Shown: positions 20,445-31,491 of the stretch, piece by piece | Layout: every line of letters begins with the position of its first letter | How positions within the stretch are numbered: position 1 is the stretch's first letter | Assembly (NCBI RefSeq): GCF_964204645.1 | Contig: NC_134033.1 | Coordinates: forward strand, 9,150,231 to 9,214,230 | Source of the DNA: Tubulanus polymorphus | Lineage: Eukaryota > Nemertea > Palaeonemertea > Tubulaniformes > Tubulanidae | Direction of reading: 5' to 3' | DNA: 64,000 nucleotides | The notes under the pieces: model-generated | Seen by the model: the letters and a program-made list of their open reading frames with translations, nothing else | Databases searched by the model: none | Told to the model about the DNA's origin: nothing | Translations under genes and position numbers: made by a program

Positions 20445-23400
20445 GAGTGAGTACCAGACAGAAAACAATGATGTTAATAAAAATCAATATTATTGCCAAT
20501 ATTGTAAAAAATACATCGATAAATCTAATAAATCTAAACATGAAAAATCTTCAAATCATATAAAAAATGTTATAGATTTTGAAACCCCAGAAAATTCCAA
20601 TGAAAGAAAAGAACGATTAGAAAATATGAATGTGGATGTGGATGAAATAAAATTTGAAGTTTGTAATGAATTTATAGTAAAAAGGAATTATAATAGACAT
20701 CTCGAATCACAAAAACACCATCAAAATTTGAGTAATAATGTTTTAGGAAAAGATTATTTTGATGATAAACCTCAAAAAGTAAAAAAACCAACTTCAAAAA
20801 CTAAATCCATTTCAAATAAACCTTACATGGAAAATGTTAGAAATTATATTGATTCACTAGAAATAAAAGATACAATTGAAATATTAGAAACATTACGTAG
20901 TAAAATTGGTCCTGCAGCTATTATATTTAGATTTTTTAAAGGTACAACAATAGAAGATTATAGTAAATTTAATGAAAAAATAGAAAAAATACTAGATTTG
21001 ATAACAGATGATGAATATCCAAAAATTAGTATCTCTGGGAAAGTACGTTTTTTAAAGTCAGAAGAGAAAATGGATTATAATATTCAAACACTCTTTGAAG
21101 AAATAATTTCAAAAACGCAATAAAATAGAAGTTAGAAAAAATATTTAATGAATTTAAACGTCATATTGAAGAAAGATATTTTGAGGGTTCTGGCTTAACA
21201 TTGAATGAAATTATATATTTAGATTTAAATGTTTATAATACAAAAAGAAATAAAACATCAAAAAGTAATAAAATGTTTAAAAATGATTCAAACTTTACAA
21301 CAGAAAAGGATATTAAAGCATCATCTTATATTAAATTACCATTTACAACAAAAGCAGTAATAAATGTTAAAAATGAAGATAATAAATGTTTTCTATGGTC
21401 AGTTATTAGTTGTTTACACCCAACAGAAGATATGACGCATAGTTTTAGAATAACAAATTACCGGAAATATGAAACATTATGTAAAATTGATCAATATCCA
21501 GTAACTATAAAAATGATTCCTAAAATAGAAAAAGTTAATAATTTAAAAATAAATGTATTCGAATTAATGCAATTACCAAAGACAAAAGGTGAAAATGTTA
21601 AAGAAGCTTTATATTTAACAGAATATTATGATGATGAAAATGCTATAGATTTGTTATATTACAAAAAAAGATGAAAATGAACATTATATGTGGTTAAAAC
21701 AAATTGATTTATTCTTTAGAACAGAAAGTGATCATCATCGTAAAATTTATCTATGTAGAAAATGTTTATCTAAATTTATGACTGAGAATACATTATTAAA
21801 ACATAAAAAATTATGTGATAATAAAGATTTTTGTAAATTAATAATGCCAACAGAAAAAGATTATAAATTGAAATTTACTAATCATAAATTTAAGAATATT
21901 GTTCCATTTGTAATTTATGGGGATTTTGAATCGTTGAATAAAGAATTAACTGATCAAGATAGAAAAGAAATATATAACAAAAAGCAATTATTAAAATCAA
22001 TGGATAAAGGAAATGAATTAAATGAAGACACAATACAAGACCCACCAATTATAAATACAATTAAAAAAGTTCATCAAAGAGCTGCTGCTTATGGAATTTA
22101 CATCAAATCAAATTATCCCGAATTATATGAAAGTCAAGATATTTCTTTTAGAGGTGAAAATGTAGTTAATGATTTTTGTGATAAAATGATTGAATTAGAA
22201 AGTGATTTTGCAAAATTATTAAACAAAAATAAAAGAATAGTTATGACAAAAGAAGATGAAATTGATTTTAATTATGCAACTCATTGTTGTTATTGTGAAA
22301 AAAGTTTTTATTCATTTAATAAAAAAAGTTAGAGATCATGATCATTTAAATTCAAAATATCGTGGAGCTGCTCATGAAGATTGCAATTTACAAGCTAAGA
22401 AAGTTAATTTCGTACTAATATTATTTCATAATTTATCAGGCTATGATACCCATTTATTTGTAAAACAATTATCAGGAAAATTAGGTGCAATTAATCAAGA
22501 AATAGAAGAATATAATGCTATGAATGGTGTAAATGTAAGAAAATATGATTTTAAACTATTAGCTAAAACATCTGAAAATTATATTTCATTTCAGTTTGGT
22601 TGCATTAGATTTTTAGATTCTTATAGATTTCTAGCAAGTTCATTAGATAATTTATCAAAAAGTTTAGTTGATAATGATTTTGTTATAACTCGATATTATT
22701 ATCCAAATGACCAAGATTTTAAATTATTGAGATATAAAGGCGCAATTCCTTATTCATTTTATAAAACACACAATGATTTTAATGTAACAGAATTATTAAA
22801 AGATCAATTTTATGATTAATTAAAAGAGGAGTATGTGAAAGATGAAGTGTTTAATAGAACATTAAATATTTGGAACCATTTTAAGATGAAAAATCATGGT
22901 GAATTAGTTGATTTATATTTAAAATCAGATGTTATGATATTAGCTGACATATTTGAAAAATTTAGAGAAGTTAATTTGAATCATTTTAATGTTGATCCTT
23001 GTTATTGCTACTCTAGTCCTGGTTTAACCTGGCAATGTGGTTTAAAATATACAAATGTAGAATTAGATTTATTAAAAGAACCAGATATGGTTTTATTATT
23101 TGAAAAATCAATTAGAGGTGGAATTAGTGGTGTTATGGGAGATAGATATTTTAAAGCAAATGATGAATATAAATTATTATATATTGACGCCAATAATTTA
23201 TATGGTTGGGCAATGATGCAACCTCAACCATACAAAAATTTCATATTAACAGAAGTTGAAAATGATGACAAAACTGATTGGGAAAGCGCAATTGCGAGTT
23301 TAGAAGATGAAGCACCAATTGGTTATTTCTTTGTAGTTGATTTAGAATATCCTGAAAATATAAAGTTTAAAATATAAAAATATAAACTTACCTTATTGCC

Positions 23401-25433
23401 CAGAACATTTAACCGTAGATGATAGTTATTTAAGTGAATACCAGAAAAAAATAAAACCGAAAGATCATGTTTTTACAGAAAAATTAATACTCAAAATAAT
23501 AAATACAATTATATTGTTCATTATAGAATGTTAAAATTTTATCTGAAACAAGGAATGGAATTAAAGAAAGTACATAGATATATTGAATTTAATCAATCGA
23601 AGTGGTTAGAAAAATATATAGATTTCAATACTCAACAGAGAACCATATCTAAAACAGATTTTGAAAAAGATTTCTTCAAATTAATGATTAATAGTTTTTA
23701 TGGTAAAACATGTTAAAATATTAGAAATAGAAATGATATTGAATTAGTAAATAATTCTGAAAGATTAAGACATTTACAATCAAGTCCTAGACATTTAGGA
23801 AATAAAAGATTTGAAGATTATTTAACAGCAGTTAAATTAAAAAGAACATCAATGAAATTTAATAAACCTAAATTCATTGGTTCAACTGTTTTAGAAGTAT
23901 CAAAATTATTAATGTATGATTTTTATTATAATGTTTTACAACCACTTTTTGGGGAAAAACATATAGAAATCTTATATTTTGATTCTGTAACAGCTGACAC
24001 CCCAATATTATTAAAATGTAATAATGAAATATTAATTAGAAGAATTTCAGAAATAATTCCAAAACAAAATGAATTATATTTCGTATGATGAAAAAGAATT
24101 AATACAAATAAATGAATTGATAGATGTTTGGACAAGAAATGGATGGAAAAAATTAAAGAATATTATTAGGCATAAAACAAATAAGAAAATCTATAGAGTT
24201 AGAACTAAATTAGGGTTTTTAGATGTTACAGAAGATCATAGTTTAATTAAACGAAATGGCGATGAAATAAAACCAACTGATATAAAAATTGGAGACGAAT
24301 TATTACATAAAAGATTTTTCCAAAGAATGAATCATATGTCATTTGATGAAATAATTGATAATATTTATAACATAGAACCCGAAACATTAGAAGAAAAAGA
24401 ATATTTTATCAAAGGATTTTTCATGGGAGATGGTTCAGCAGGTGTGTATAAATATGTTTGGGGTAATAAATATTGTTGGTATTTATGCAATCAAGATTTG
24501 ATATTATTAGAAAGAATAAAGAAATATTGTGAAGAAGTTTATCCAAATAAAACATTTCAAATCATGGATGTTATGGAATCATCAGCAGTTTATAGAATAC
24601 TTGTAAATAATCGAAAAGATTTTGCTATAAAATATAATGATGAATTCTATATTCATGCAATAGTGAAAAGTAATACTTCAACAAAAGAAAAGATAGTTCC
24701 AGATTATGTATTAAATGCAAAAAATTATTTAAGAAAATGGTTCTTCATTGGATTCTATGCAGCAGATGGTGCTAAAAAATTTACAAAGGATAAAAAGATA
24801 ACCTTTGCACAGAAAGGAAAAGTTGCTATATCAGGGTTAAATATATTATGTAATTCATTAGGCTTCAATATGAATATTGGATTGATTAAATCTAAACAAA
24901 TTGCTTTAATCTAAGCCACACAGAAAAAGATCAACTGAAGATGGTACATTTAACAGTGGATTTCCATTAATTTGCTTCAATACTGACAGTTACATACTAA
25001 AAATCAAGACAAATGACATAACAAAAGACTTAAAAACATTAAAACATCATTTTGATTTTAGCAATTATCCCAAAGATCATGAACTATTTAGCAATGATAA
25101 TAAAAAGATTCCTGGTAAGTTTAAAGATGAATTAGGGGGTGATGAAATGATTGAATTTGTTGGGATAAGAAGTAAAATGTATAGTTATAGAACAAAAGAC
25201 CATGAAGCTAAAAAATTAAAAGGAATAACAAAACATGTGGTTGATAAACATATAGAATTTCAAGATTATATAAAGTGTTTATATAACTCAATTGTAATGA
25301 AACACAAAATGAATTGTTTAAGATCAGAAGATCACGAGATGTACATGAAGTTGAAAAAACTAGTTTGAATCCATTTGATGATAAAAGGCATATTTTAGAT
25401 GATGGTATAAAAACATTACCTTATGGTCATTAA
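20437..25433 (+). pseudogene. polB: Protein-primed family B DNA polymerase, intein-bearing, broken
   Basis: Replicative polymerase of Polintons. The ATG lies in the TIR. An N-terminal C2H2 finger (CQYCKKYI) and a degenerate second finger come first. Then come Exo I (YGDFES, about 21919), a zinc motif of endonuclease VII type (CCYCEKS, then RDHDH and CNL, about 22282-22390), Exo II (HNLSGYD, about 22426), and Exo III (YLKSD, about 22915). PolA is DANNLYGW (about 23190), the B motif NSFYGKT (about 23692), and the C motif is split by an intein after its first Asp. The C-terminal block ends G-H at 25433. Breaks: frame changes near 21122, 21665, 22320, 23378, 23485, 24065-24088, 24905 and 25365, and in-frame TAA at 22817 and 23714. 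Most frame changes are in A runs. It overlaps tail to tail by 4 bases with the minus gene at 25430. Confidence 0.93.
23984..24981 (+). other. Intein with LAGLIDADG endonuclease in PolB
   Basis: Inserted at the polymerase C motif, between the first Asp and the Thr-Asp-Ser. Block A is SVTADTPILL with Ser as first residue. Block B is VTEDHSL (about 24225), with the usual T-x-x-H. Two LAGLIDADG helices follow: KGFFMGDGSAG (about 24412) and FIGFYAADG (about 24745). It ends C-F-N before Thr, so the penultimate His of many inteins is Phe here. Length is about 330 codons. Two frame changes (24065-24088, about 24905) make it inactive as read. Block F was not recognised. The position equals that of inteins known in archaeal and giant-virus family B polymerases. 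Confidence 0.88.
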
Positions 25434-27738
25434 AACATAAAATCAATATCATCATACTCGAAATCACTATTGGCTTCTTCATTTTCATTTAATTGTTTAG
25501 GTTCTTCTTCCATTTCATTTTTCTCATTTAAATAAAGTTCTATCTTGTTCCACATTTCATCTCGCTCTCTTTGTTTCTTTTTGTTTGTTAATTCATCAAA
25601 TGGAATTATAATATCTATGTTTAAATAATTTACAATCTTATTTAAAAAGAATTCATAATTTATTGAATCTGTTATTCTATTTTCCAAATGATACATTAAT
25701 ATTTGTTTGAATATTTTTTTTGACGCCTTATAAAACGTTACCATTATGAAACTTAAACAATGTTAACCATTCAGCGTCATTTTACAAACGACAACCGTAA
25801 ATCGATGTGCAAAACGTCACAGGTTTATGTGTACACATACAAGCTATTTGGCAAAATATTATTGATAAAGATGTAGAATGGCTCCCTGTGATTATATAAT
25901 GACCTCTATTTGAACGTCGAAATGTTATATTGCATTGAATATCATGATAAGAGGTATTGTAATAGTAAAGGATGTATGATTATATCAGGAGCGGCAGGCA
26001 TAAATAGAAATGATAAGTAAATCGGATTATTCGGTTAAATGGCGGATGTATACACGATTTGGAAGTCTGATATAAAAGTCAGACCCTGACATGGGGATGC
26101 TAGTGGAATGACGAAGCTATCTACGATCTGAGTAGGGCCGGCGTGAATTTCATCGGCGGCTACAAGCGGTCTATATAAAAATGTGTAAACAAATAATTTC
26201 AATATTCAAATGTTTTAGAAAATATGTTCGATATTAGGGGTATGCAGGTTTCATGAGATTAGCAATCTATAATAGCATAGCTGTCATATACGTCTCCGCG
26301 TCCACTGATGGCATGTGTATAAGGTGACAATTCAATTCAATACTTTATTGATCCTTATTACATTGAAATTCTGGGATGAAATTCCCAAATTCAATAAAGT
26401 TACAAATTTTAGAATAAGAAAATACAAAATACAAGATACATGGGTAATTCATACAGAATAACATGAATAAGTTATTTAAATGACGATGTCAACCCAGACT
26501 CAAGTCTAGGATATCGAGTGACAGCCAAACCGGGACCGGGCCGGCTGGCTACACGATATGCTCGAAGTCATGATGAAGCAGACATCAGAAGAGCTCTTTC
26601 TTCAACCATGGAGGCAATGAAGTTGCAGACCAGCTTAGAGCAAAAGTGAATCGAAGTCGGTCACAAGTTGACAATTTTTTTTAAATTAGACCAGTCGAAG
26701 ACTGTATCATCGCCAAATCTCATAATTCCCCAAATTTCTTAAAACTTCGATTTCAAATTTGCAATTCCACATTAGCTTATCCCAGAAATTCTACATTTTT
26801 TCGCAGGCGTCAAATAATTTATTAAAGTTAATTTTCTTGTTTATATTTTTCATATCTTCTTCTGTTAATTTAGGTTTTTCATAATAATCGTTAAATAATA
26901 AATATAAATACATTTTCTTTTATTTTGTGTTAAATGTTGACGGAATAATTGTTTTTATAATATCTTTTTTAGTTATTTCACCATTTTTATTTTCTATTAT
27001 TTTCATTTTTTCAAGCCATTGCATATATTATAACACAGTACCTTCTTGCCTTAAGGTCGCGTAACTACATTGTGGACATTTTCGTTTATAATTTATTGGT
27101 AATAGATCTTCATTAAGCTCTTGGTATTTTCTTACGTTTTCTTTATGTTTTATTGTTCTATTATGTAGATTTGAATTACTTGTTGTAATAATCAATTTAC
27201 AATATTTACAATAATATGTTTTTCTTGTTAATTCATTATATTGTTTTTCTAACTTTTCAACTGTTTCTTTATTATCTGGTAACGTTTTCTCATATTTTAT
27301 TTTTTCTAATAAATTATTTTTTCTTTCATTGAATTCAGTTTCAAATTTATTAGAAATTTTATCTATATGTGGTTTACGAAATTGATGATTCTCCCAATCT
27401 TCTATATTTTCAGGGCTATATTTTATTCGACAAGGCTCACAGAAATGATCTTTTATATTATCCTTATCATAGAATAAGAAAGGTCTTTTCCAAATAATTT
27501 CAGGTTCAACTTCAACAGAATTACTATTAATTTCGTTACTATCAACATTAATCGTTGAGTCATTAATTTTACACTTCTCTGAATGTTTTTTAACATAATT
27601 TCTTGAGAATAATTTATTACATTTTGGGCAGTTTAGTTTAGGGGGTTTATAATTTTCTTCATGTTTTTTCATATGTCGAGCCATATTACTTTTTCTTAGA
27701 AGTTCACCACAAATTTCGCATGCTATCTTCTCATCCAT
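25430..27738 (-). pseudogene. Polinton multi-zinc-finger protein, interrupted
   Basis: The start at 27738 sits behind a T-run/TTAATAAATG motif. The N-terminal part has C2H2-like fingers (CEICGELL and CPKCNKLF with later His), a CEPC block, YYCKYCK with His pair, and CPQC. The C-terminal part is acidic (residues visible at 25430-25550). In-frame TAA codons occur at 27028 and about 26925. The repeat at 25719-26814 splits it. Downstream of the insert the frame continues to a stop that overlaps the polymerase stop by 4 bp. It is probably a nucleic-acid-binding accessory protein; its function is unknown and no enzyme motif was seen. It is transcribed against the polymerase. Confidence 0.75.
25719..26814. 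mobile_element. ~1.1 kb short-TIR element, copy 2, inside the Polinton
   Basis: Begins TTTGACGCCTTATAAAACG and ends CGCAGGCGTCAAA, collinear with 16832-17983 with scattered differences and small gaps. It is less AT-rich than the Polinton around it. It interrupts the minus-strand zinc-finger gene, so it arrived after the Polinton. Confidence 0.88.
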
Positions 27739-27806
27739 TTATTAAGGAAAAATTTTATTAAAATTAATTTTTAGTGATGAGCGGTAATTTTTTTATATTA
27801 TAAATA
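27739..27806. promoter_or_regulatory. Divergent start region of two Polinton genes
   Basis: 68 bp between the minus-strand zinc-finger gene and the capsid-type gene. Both sides carry a T run and an ATAA(AT)ATG-type start: TTAATAAATGG to the left and TATAAATAATGG to the right. The right side is the least canonical copy of the motif. Confidence 0.5.
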
Positions 27807-28583
27807 ATGGTAGAATTAAAAGAATACAGAATATTTGTTGATTCTAGAAAACTTACAAATTATAAATCACATAATTTACTAGTACAATTAGATAGAGAAT
27901 TTAAGAATTGTGTTGATTTAAAATTAGTTAATATAAGTTTATGTAATTCTTTTTATAATGTATCAGATAAAACTGATGAACGTAGAACCTTTTTTATTTA
28001 TGATGAAATTAAACTTGAATGGACTCAACTTATGCTTACACCAGGATTATATAATTTAGAAACATTAGCGCAAGAAATTAATAGAAAAGCTCGAGCTAAA
28101 TTAGGAAGTGATTCTAAATCTATTATTAAATTCATAAAAAGTGAGAGCTCTAATAAAATTAAAATAAAGTTTAATAATGAAAAACCTATTGGTATTGTTT
28201 TACCTGCTTACTATGTAAAAAAACCTTTTACTAAACTGTTAGGAATTCCTCCAGATAAAAGTATTGTTGAAAACATATACGGTATATCAAATTTAATACC
28301 TTTTACGCATTTTTATATTTATTGCAATTTGATTGACCCAACAAAAACATTTGAAGCAACTAAAGATACAATTTGTAATTCTAGCATATTAAATATTTTA
28401 CCATTAAAAAATGTTAAACAATTTGGAACGCAAATAAATTATAATTTAGCTGAATGTGATTTTAAACCTTGTATTCCACATTTCAATAATTTTAAATTAG
28501 AAATAAGAAATCATAATGGATATTTAATTGATTTGAATAACTTTCCTGTGATATATGAATTAGTTATAAGATGTAGAGAGTAA
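27807..28583 (+). CDS. Penton-like minor capsid protein of Polinton
   Basis: 258 codons, intact. The protein begins with a strand-rich block (Y-R-I-F-V-D-S-R near the N-terminus) and alternates short hydrophobic strands with loops throughout, fitting a single jelly-roll. Its size matches the ~250 residue minor capsid (penton) proteins of Polintons, which form the vertices next to the major capsid protein; the full capsid set including ATPase is present downstream. It is first of a run of plus-strand genes with gaps of about 16-25 bp. No signal peptide or membrane segment. The assignment rests on size, strand pattern and family context; a structure prediction would decide. Confidence 0.65.
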   Translation: MVELKEYRIFVDSRKLTNYKSHNLLVQLDREFKNCVDLKLVNISLCNSFYNVSDKTDERRTFFIYDEIKLEWTQLMLTPGLYNLETLAQEINRKARAKLGSDSKSIIKFIKSESSNKIKIKFNNEKPIGIVLPAYYVKKPFTKLLGIPPDKSIVENIYGISNLIPFTHFYIYCNLIDPTKTFEATKDTICNSSILNILPLKNVKQFGTQINYNLAECDFKPCIPHFNNFKLEIRNHNGYLIDLNNFPVIYELVIRCRE

Positions 28584-28599
28584 TTTTTTCATTATATAA

Positions 28600-29169
28600 A
28601 TGAATATAACTGTTGGACCGAGTATATGTTTTGGATTTGATTTTAAACGTGAGAAAGAAATGAAATTTAACATCAATGATGTAATTACACAAATCAAAAA
28701 TATTGCATTTTCTAATGAAACAACATTTAAGTATGAAAAAACAATAGATAAAGAAACTTTTAATGTAGAAAAGATTACTAATTTAATTAGAGAATCTTTA
28801 AGATTTTATGAATTAGATGAAGATTTTATCATCGATGATATTAGAAAAATAATAATTGCAATATATACAAATGAAACTAGTAATGAAATAAATGTTGAAT
28901 TAATCGTAAATAAGTTAACTAAATATTTTGATGATAAATATTTTGATATGAGTGATAATAAGTGGATAATAACTGGATTATATAATGGAGCATTACTATC
29001 AGTTGGAACTGTTGGTTATTCAATGGTATTAAAAAAAGTATTCAAAATGGGAAGTGTTAATGTTGATAGATTTGATATAAATGATATCTTAAAATTAACA
29101 TTAGCAGTTACTTTATCTAATTTAACTATTGATTATTTGGAAAAACAAAAATATATTCCTACCATATAA
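28600..29169 (+). CDS. Polinton membrane protein, function unknown
   Basis: 189 codons, intact, ATG in TATATAAATG. The first two thirds are charged and helical (residues 20-120), followed by one clear hydrophobic segment (about 122-146) and a weaker one (about 161-180). A second ATG at residue 21 is possible, but the start motif supports the first. No enzyme motif. It lies between minor capsid and other membrane-protein genes, suggesting a virion or assembly role; not demonstrated. Confidence 0.7.
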   Translation: MNITVGPSICFGFDFKREKEMKFNINDVITQIKNIAFSNETTFKYEKTIDKETFNVEKITNLIRESLRFYELDEDFIIDDIRKIIIAIYTNETSNEINVELIVNKLTKYFDDKYFDMSDNKWIITGLYNGALLSVGTVGYSMVLKKVFKMGSVNVDRFDINDILKLTLAVTLSNLTIDYLEKQKYIPTI

Positions 29170-29193
29170 ATGCGTAATTATTTTACTAAATAA

Positions 29194-29616
29194 ATGGCTT
29201 CTGCAATTATAACTATTATAGGATCGGCAATTGTTAACGCTTTAGCATTTACTGGTGGTGGATATTTATTTAAGCATATTGATAAAAATAGTTCATTAGG
29301 AGAACAAAGAAGACATAACTTAGCATTAGAGAAATACAATAAAGCAGCAGAAGAATATAGAGAAAAGAGGCAAAACTATATGGATTATATTAATAAGGAA
29401 TTATATGATCAGAAGATTTCACATAGAGATTTTCAATCAGTTGATGATGCAATGAATTTATATAATGCGGTAACCAAGAAAGTAAAATTACATCTATACA
29501 AACCTAAATTATCAGATTATTATACCCCAAGTAAAGAACAACAGAAATATGAAATAATTTGGATTTTAGGTGGAACAGTTATTGTTATATTTGTAGCATA
29601 TAAATTTACTAATTAG
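29194..29616 (+). CDS. Conserved Polinton protein with two membrane segments
   Basis: 140 codons, intact, starts in AAATAAATGG. The N-terminal 27 residues are hydrophobic and glycine-rich; a charged coiled-coil-like middle follows (about 35-75); the C-terminal segment (about 121-137) is a strong transmembrane helix. Proteins of this layout recur in animal Polintons but have no known function. Gap to next gene 19 bp. Confidence 0.7.
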   Translation: MASAIITIIGSAIVNALAFTGGGYLFKHIDKNSSLGEQRRHNLALEKYNKAAEEYREKRQNYMDYINKELYDQKISHRDFQSVDDAMNLYNAVTKKVKLHLYKPKLSDYYTPSKEQQKYEIIWILGGTVIVIFVAYKFTN

Positions 29617-29635
29617 TAATTTTTTTTCTAAATAA

Positions 29636-30070
29636 ATGGATGATAAAGTTGATAATATTGATATTATTCCTCATGATATAAATAAAACTAAATTAAAAAT
29701 ATATTTAGAAAAACAAATATTAGAATTTGAAAGTGACTTAAAGATAAAAAAGAAAAAATATTTAAAAAGTAAAATTATATATTATTTGATTATAAGTGGT
29801 TCGGTTACAATTAGTTCTGTAATAACATTTCTAGCAATATTCAGTCCATTAACACCATTAGCTATATCAATTGGTGTATTAGGATTAAGTTCAAGTGTAT
29901 TAACTGGTATAAGTTCAAAATTAAATATAAAAAGTAATAAAGAAAAAATTAAAACTAATATAAAAGAAATTAATAAATTAAAGAATACACTAGATTATAT
30001 AATAAGTTTAAATGGTCATATAACAGTTGAAGAACAAGATAAATTATTAAAAGAATTAATAAATTATTAG
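29636..30070 (+). CDS. Polinton membrane protein with a hairpin of two helices
   Basis: 144 codons, intact, ATG in CTAAATAAATGG. It has a lysine-rich helical N-terminus (1-46), then two adjacent hydrophobic helices (about 47-69 and 72-92) and a second charged helix (100-120). No recognised domain. The intergenic spacer is a T run plus the start motif. Confidence 0.68.
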   Translation: MDDKVDNIDIIPHDINKTKLKIYLEKQILEFESDLKIKKKKYLKSKIIYYLIISGSVTISSVITFLAIFSPLTPLAISIGVLGLSSSVLTGISSKLNIKSNKEKIKTNIKEINKLKNTLDYIISLNGHITVEEQDKLLKELINY

Positions 30071-30086
30071 TATTTTTATTATATAA

Positions 30087-31475
30087 ATGGTAGATTGTTT
30101 TCCAAAAGCTTTCCAATATAATAAATCAATTAAATATGATATTCCAGCAATAGATTTTAATAAAGATATTACATATAGAAATGAAGTTTTAGATTCATTA
30201 ACTAATTTAGAAATTTATGTTACTGAAACTAATAATTTTAATGCAAAGATGGAAAATATATTTCATGTATATTTAATTAATTTTAAAAAATTGAAAGATG
30301 AAAAACAATGGTTATTAAAATCTAATATGAAGTATTGGCAGAACCAATTAAATTTTGCTGTTTATTGTGCAACAACAGGTTGTGGAATTAGTTGGAATGA
30401 TCATTTGAATAATTCTAAATATAAATTAATTCAAAGTTTATTTAGATTTCATACATACTTTCAAATCAGAATAACATTAAATGAATTAGAGTGCGCTTTA
30501 CCAGGATCTAGGTATTTTAAAGAATTAGATAATAATATTAATTTATCAAAGTTTTATAAAATTTGTAATGAATTTAATATAGATATAAATAATTCTGATT
30601 TTAGAACAAAAATTGGAACAATAAGATCACTTCCTCTGCCTAAAAAGATTGCAGAATATTGTGCACTTCCCATACCATCTAATAGTTTTTATAATATCTA
30701 TAGTAATAAATTAAGTTATGGTAAAATAGAAACAAAGGATTTAGAAACATCAAATTTCAATAAATTACCGACATTTTATGATAATTTAAAACAAGAAAAC
30801 AATAATGGTTGGGTTTATTTCATTTTAGAAAATAATGAAGGTTTTACAAAATCAGGTATACAAAGAATAAATCAATCTATTAGAACTTATTTGATATGTA
30901 TTTTATGTGCGCAAGTTGAAACAAGATCCCCAATAATTGGAAATTTAAATACATCATTTGATACGCAGAAACAATTTAAAGTATTATTTGAAGATTCCAT
31001 TCATAATGATAAAAATAGATCGATTCCAGAAAACATTGTACGATATCAAAATTATTTAGATAAATCACATATTAGATTAAATTATTGTATAGGCCCTAAT
31101 CTATTAATTATTTCTAATGATTTAGTATTAAAGATGGGAAACATAATTGGTTATAATAATCTAATCAAAACTGCAACAATAAATAATTCATTTGGGTTAA
31201 ATGATATAAATAAAAAGATTATCACTGCTCCAAAATTAATGGAAGGTGAAAAAAATAAAATGCACATTCAATCAACAGAAACTAAAACTAAGAATATTAA
31301 ATTGGATAATGATTCCAGAATAAAAGATTACAATACTACAGAAAATATTAAAACTGATAATATTCAACATGATATAATTAAAACTGATAATGATAATAAA
31401 TTACATGAAAATACTAAATTAGCTTTAACTTGTATAGGAATTGTTATAGGAGGAATATTATATTTTAAATTTTAA
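30087..31475 (+). CDS. Large conserved Polinton protein, function unknown
   Basis: 462 codons, intact, ATG in TATATAAATGG. The N-terminal two thirds look globular and include the W-Q-N-Q-L-N-F-A and C-A-T-T-G-C-G blocks that I associate with a recurrent ~450-550 residue protein of animal Polintons. A low-complexity Lys/Asp/Asn linker (about 395-440) leads to a C-terminal membrane anchor (about 443-460). This is one of the longest undamaged genes of the element. The role is unknown; a virion or host-contact protein is conceivable. Confidence 0.65.
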   Translation: MVDCFPKAFQYNKSIKYDIPAIDFNKDITYRNEVLDSLTNLEIYVTETNNFNAKMENIFHVYLINFKKLKDEKQWLLKSNMKYWQNQLNFAVYCATTGCGISWNDHLNNSKYKLIQSLFRFHTYFQIRITLNELECALPGSRYFKELDNNINLSKFYKICNEFNIDINNSDFRTKIGTIRSLPLPKKIAEYCALPIPSNSFYNIYSNKLSYGKIETKDLETSNFNKLPTFYDNLKQENNNGWVYFILENNEGFTKSGIQRINQSIRTYLICILCAQVETRSPIIGNLNTSFDTQKQFKVLFEDSIHNDKNRSIPENIVRYQNYLDKSHIRLNYCIGPNLLIISNDLVLKMGNIIGYNNLIKTATINNSFGLNDINKKIITAPKLMEGEKNKMHIQSTETKTKNIKLDNDSRIKDYNTTENIKTDNIQHDIIKTDNDNKLHENTKLALTCIGIVIGGILYFKF

Positions 31476-31491
31476 TTTTTTTTTTATATAA

